A stretch of DNA of 64,000 bases from Lactobacillus melliventris (GTDB taxonomy: Bacteria; Bacillota; Bacilli; Lactobacillales; Lactobacillaceae). A program made the position numbers and the translations under genes. The notes beneath the pieces were generated by a model. The model ran no database searches. It saw only the letters and a list, made by a program, of their open reading frames with translations, and was not told the DNA's origin. Positions 62,081-64,000 of the stretch are shown here, in pieces. Location of the stretch: NCBI RefSeq assembly GCF_013346935.1, contig NZ_JAAEEB010000004.1, positions 186,001 through 250,000 of the forward strand, given 5' to 3'. Position 1 is the stretch's first letter, and every line of letters begins with the position of its first letter.

Positions 62081-62636
62081 CTTTAACCTCCTCAACAGCC
62101 TGTTTAAGTTCCGCAAGTGAAATACCAAAAGTTTGTAAACGATGGTAGAATTGTTTGCCATTACCATAGCCAACGCTCAGCTTTATCCCCACTTGTTCCC
62201 GCAATTTGCGTGAATTAGGGCCACTGGCTAAACCTAGTTCTTGATATTTTTTCCTGGTTAAATCACTGCTGGGCAGCTTCTTTTCATGTAAAGCACTTAG
62301 TGCCCTCACCAGTGCCTTTTTTGATGCATGCTCAACGCCAAGTGAACCTTTTTTATGAGGCTCACCCTCTTTACGCGTTATAAAAGCCTGCTTTGCGGTC
62401 GGCACTGCTTTAGTAACTAGACGTCTGATTCGCTCGCCGTTTAAATCAGGATCTGTCAGGACAATAATTTCTCTTTTATGAGCTAGTTCCTGCAACTCAG
62501 TAAGTACTGTATCAGGCACATCCGAGCCATTCGTTTCGATAGTTTCAATCCCGGGGAAAAATTGTTTAAGACGAATAGTATCGTCTTTTCCCTCAACGAC
62601 AACAACGGCATTATATTGTTTTTTAGTTAAGACCAT
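62070..62636 (-). CDS. rnmV: Ribonuclease M5
   Basis: RNase M5 (188 aa) matures 5S rRNA. It has an N-terminal Toprim domain with V-V-V-E-G-K-D-D and the acidic [10 protein letters not shown] motif, plus the C-terminal DUF4093-type region. It overlaps tatD upstream by 14 bases and rsmA downstream by 11, so the three are one tightly coupled operon. Confidence 0.94.
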   Translation of the reverse strand: MVLTKKQYNAVVVVEGKDDTIRLKQFFPGIETIETNGSDVPDTVLTELQELAHKREIIVLTDPDLNGERIRRLVTKAVPTAKQAFITRKEGEPHKKGSLGVEHASKKALVRALSALHEKKLPSSDLTRKKYQELGLASGPNSRKLREQVGIKLSVGYGNGKQFYHRLQTFGISLAELKQAVEEVKDEH

Positions 62637-63390
62637 AGACCCTCATCGTATTCGCATATGTTGCCTGAGCAACTTTTTCTAACGGGAGATCCTTTAATTC
62701 CGCAATAGCGCGAGCTACGTAATAAACATTGCCCGGTTCATTTTGCCGGCCGCGATATGGCTTAGGAGTTAAATACGGAGCATCGGTTTCCACCAACAAT
62801 CGCTCTAACGGAGTTTTTCTGACCGCTTCATGCACTGCAGTTGCCTTAGTAAAGGAAGCGACACCAGAATAAGAAAAATATACATTTAAATCCAAAAATT
62901 TAGTCAGCCATGAAATATCGCCATTAAAGCTGTGCAAAATTGCACCATATTCTAAGTTACTGCTTTTTAATATCTCATAGCAATCACCAAAAGCATCCCT
63001 CGTATGAATATCAACCGGTTTTTTTAATTCATGAGCCAGTTCAACCTGTCTGGCAAAAACCTCTCTTTGTTTATCACGCGGAGATTCATCCCAATAGTAA
63101 TCTAGCCCTACTTCACCTAACGCCACAACGCCAGGAAGCTGCAACTGTTCAATTAGCAAGTCTTCTGCTTTTTGGTTATAATCTTTGGCCACATCAGGGC
63201 AATAACCCACCATCGCAGAGACTTGAGTAAAACGCTGGCTTAAATCAATTGCGCGCTTATTAAACTCTGGATCCTGTCCTGCACAAATTATCTTGGTCAC
63301 ACCTAATTTTTGAGCTCGATCCAAATAAAATTCTTCTTTGCCCCGAAATGGTTCATCTTGTAAATGAGTATGGTTATCAATTAATTCCAT
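62623..63390 (-). CDS. tatD: TatD-family metal-dependent hydrolase
   Basis: TatD-type DNase/amidohydrolase-fold protein (255 aa). Metal ligands: D-N-H-T-H at 5-9, E in GEVGLDYYWD, H in DIHTRDAFGD, and D in ETDAPYLTP. The family has Mg-dependent DNase activity and is linked to DNA repair and quality control. Start ATG overlaps the metG stop (TAATG). Position between metG and rnmV is the conserved Firmicute order. Confidence 0.95.
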   Translation of the reverse strand: MELIDNHTHLQDEPFRGKEEFYLDRAQKLGVTKIICAGQDPEFNKRAIDLSQRFTQVSAMVGYCPDVAKDYNQKAEDLLIEQLQLPGVVALGEVGLDYYWDESPRDKQREVFARQVELAHELKKPVDIHTRDAFGDCYEILKSSNLEYGAILHSFNGDISWLTKFLDLNVYFSYSGVASFTKATAVHEAVRKTPLERLLVETDAPYLTPKPYRGRQNEPGNVYYVARAIAELKDLPLEKVAQATYANTMRVYGLN

Positions 63391-64000
63391 TAACTTAGTT
63401 GGGCCCCAATTTCATGTTCGTCACCAACTAAAGCCAGCTTTACTTCACCATGTTTTTCACTAGAAAGCAGCATACCTTGGCTTAGATGACCTAACATTTT
63501 ACGCGGCTTAAGATTAGTGACAGCCAAAACCTTTTTGCCCAGTAATTCACTGGCATTAGGGTAATACTGCCTAATACCACTTAAAATCTGTCTTTCATCG
63601 CCATTGCCAAAGTCCATTTGGAACTGAAGCAATTTCTTAGAACCTTGAACTGGCTCAACAGACAGAATTTTACCGACTTGGATTTTAACCTTAGCAAAAT
63701 CGTCAATAGATATTTCTTTATCCTTACCTTGTTCGCTGCGGCTTGCCTTCTTCGGCTTAGCTTTAGCCATCTCGTCTTTAATGTATTTAATTTCTTCTTC
63801 AGGCTTAACTCTTGGAAAAATCGGCTTGGGATCAGAAATGACTTGAGTTTCCCAGGTGCATGCACCAAATTCAAGTTGCTTGTGCTCATCATTCTGCCAG
63901 TCAAGACCTAATTGTCTGTACATTTCTACTGGAGTCCTGGTCATAATTGGAGCAATCAGCAAAGCAATGATACGTAAACTCTCTGCCAAGTTCGACATTA
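63390..64000 (-). CDS. metG: Methionine-tRNA ligase, C-terminal part (5' end outside window)
   Basis: The last ~203 residues of methionyl-tRNA synthetase. Seen: the end of the anticodon-binding helical domain (L-L-I-A-P-I-M-T-R-T-P-V-E-M-Y-R-Q-L), a Lys-rich linker, then the C-terminal EMAPII-like tRNA-binding OB domain (IDDFAKVKIQVGKILSVEPV, QILSGIRQYY, N-L-K-P-R-K-M-L-G-H-L-S-Q-G-M). The catalytic HIGH and KMSKS motifs lie upstream of the window. The frame remains open to base 64000. Confidence 0.95.
   Translation of the reverse strand, partial: MSNLAESLRIIALLIAPIMTRTPVEMYRQLGLDWQNDEHKQLEFGACTWETQVISDPKPIFPRVKPEEEIKYIKDEMAKAKPKKASRSEQGKDKEISIDDFAKVKIQVGKILSVEPVQGSKKLLQFQMDFGNGDERQILSGIRQYYPNASELLGKKVLAVTNLKPRKMLGHLSQGMLLSSEKHGEVKLALVGDEHEIGAQLS

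Overview
The window is AT-rich Firmicute DNA from a Lactobacillus of the L. delbrueckii/acidophilus lineage. Evidence: several mannose-family sugar PTS, two surface proteins with SLAP (S-layer-associated) repeats, a YSIRK-type secretion signal, strong AAGGAG ribosome binding sites, and the chromosomal order metG-tatD-rnmV-ksgA-veg-purR-glmU. The large number of PTS and a giant helical-repeat adhesin would fit a gut isolate, possibly a bee-gut Lactobacillus. That species-level guess is inference.

Layout. (1) 1-1.25 kb: the 3' part of a C69 dipeptidase. (2) 1.4-9.7 kb: a levan/fructo-oligosaccharide module with fructokinase, VOC protein, intracellular GH32, mannose-family EIIA/B/D/C and a LevR activator, with a textbook sigma-54 promoter at 6831-6845. 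(3) 9.9-14.1 kb: core genes murA, pyrG (with a GGGC/terminator attenuation leader), rpoE (delta) and a DUF1934 gene. (4) 14.2-18.5 kb: an MFS exporter, an ABC exporter, an unannotated 14-codon hydrophobic peptide gene and an Rgg-type regulator, a likely peptide-signalling locus. (5) 18.7-20.0 kb: an HD phosphohydrolase. (6) 20.2-33.1 kb: two more mannose-family PTS operons, each with SIS-domain enzymes (deglycase/isomerase type), three GntR/UTRA regulators and an MFS transporter. (7) 33.3-38.1 kb: three tandem ABC half-transporters. (8) 38.3-39.3 kb: prs. (9) 39.4-43.1 kb: two DUF871/MupG-like genes with a Lac-family EIIC. (10) 43.4-47.0 kb: an NTF2-like protein, a SLAP surface protein and an OPA-family transporter. 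(11) 47.4-58.3 kb: one 3640-residue surface protein. (12) 58.4-64 kb: glmU, purR, veg, ksgA, rnmV, tatD and the 3' part of metG.

How the genes work together. Housekeeping blocks form a backbone, and carbohydrate and surface modules sit between them. The lev module would import and phosphorylate fructosides, cleave them inside the cell and phosphorylate the free fructose. The 28.4-33.1 kb operon has the gene content of the Salmonella gfr operon (EIIABCD plus two SIS deglycases), so Amadori-type sugar-amine use is a reasonable hypothesis. The promoter at 24.5 kb has a GntR palindrome in its spacer and a CcpA-like cre box just downstream. Cre-like boxes also lie near the 33.2 kb and 43.1 kb promoters.

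The most promising possibly undescribed elements are the Rgg/14-residue-peptide locus with a palindrome covering the rgg promoter, the double MupG/EIIC cluster with dre-like operators and no local etherase, and the giant non-LPXTG adhesin. MurA carries Asp where most bacteria have the fosfomycin-target Cys. I saw no tRNA, rRNA, CRISPR array, IS element or prophage.
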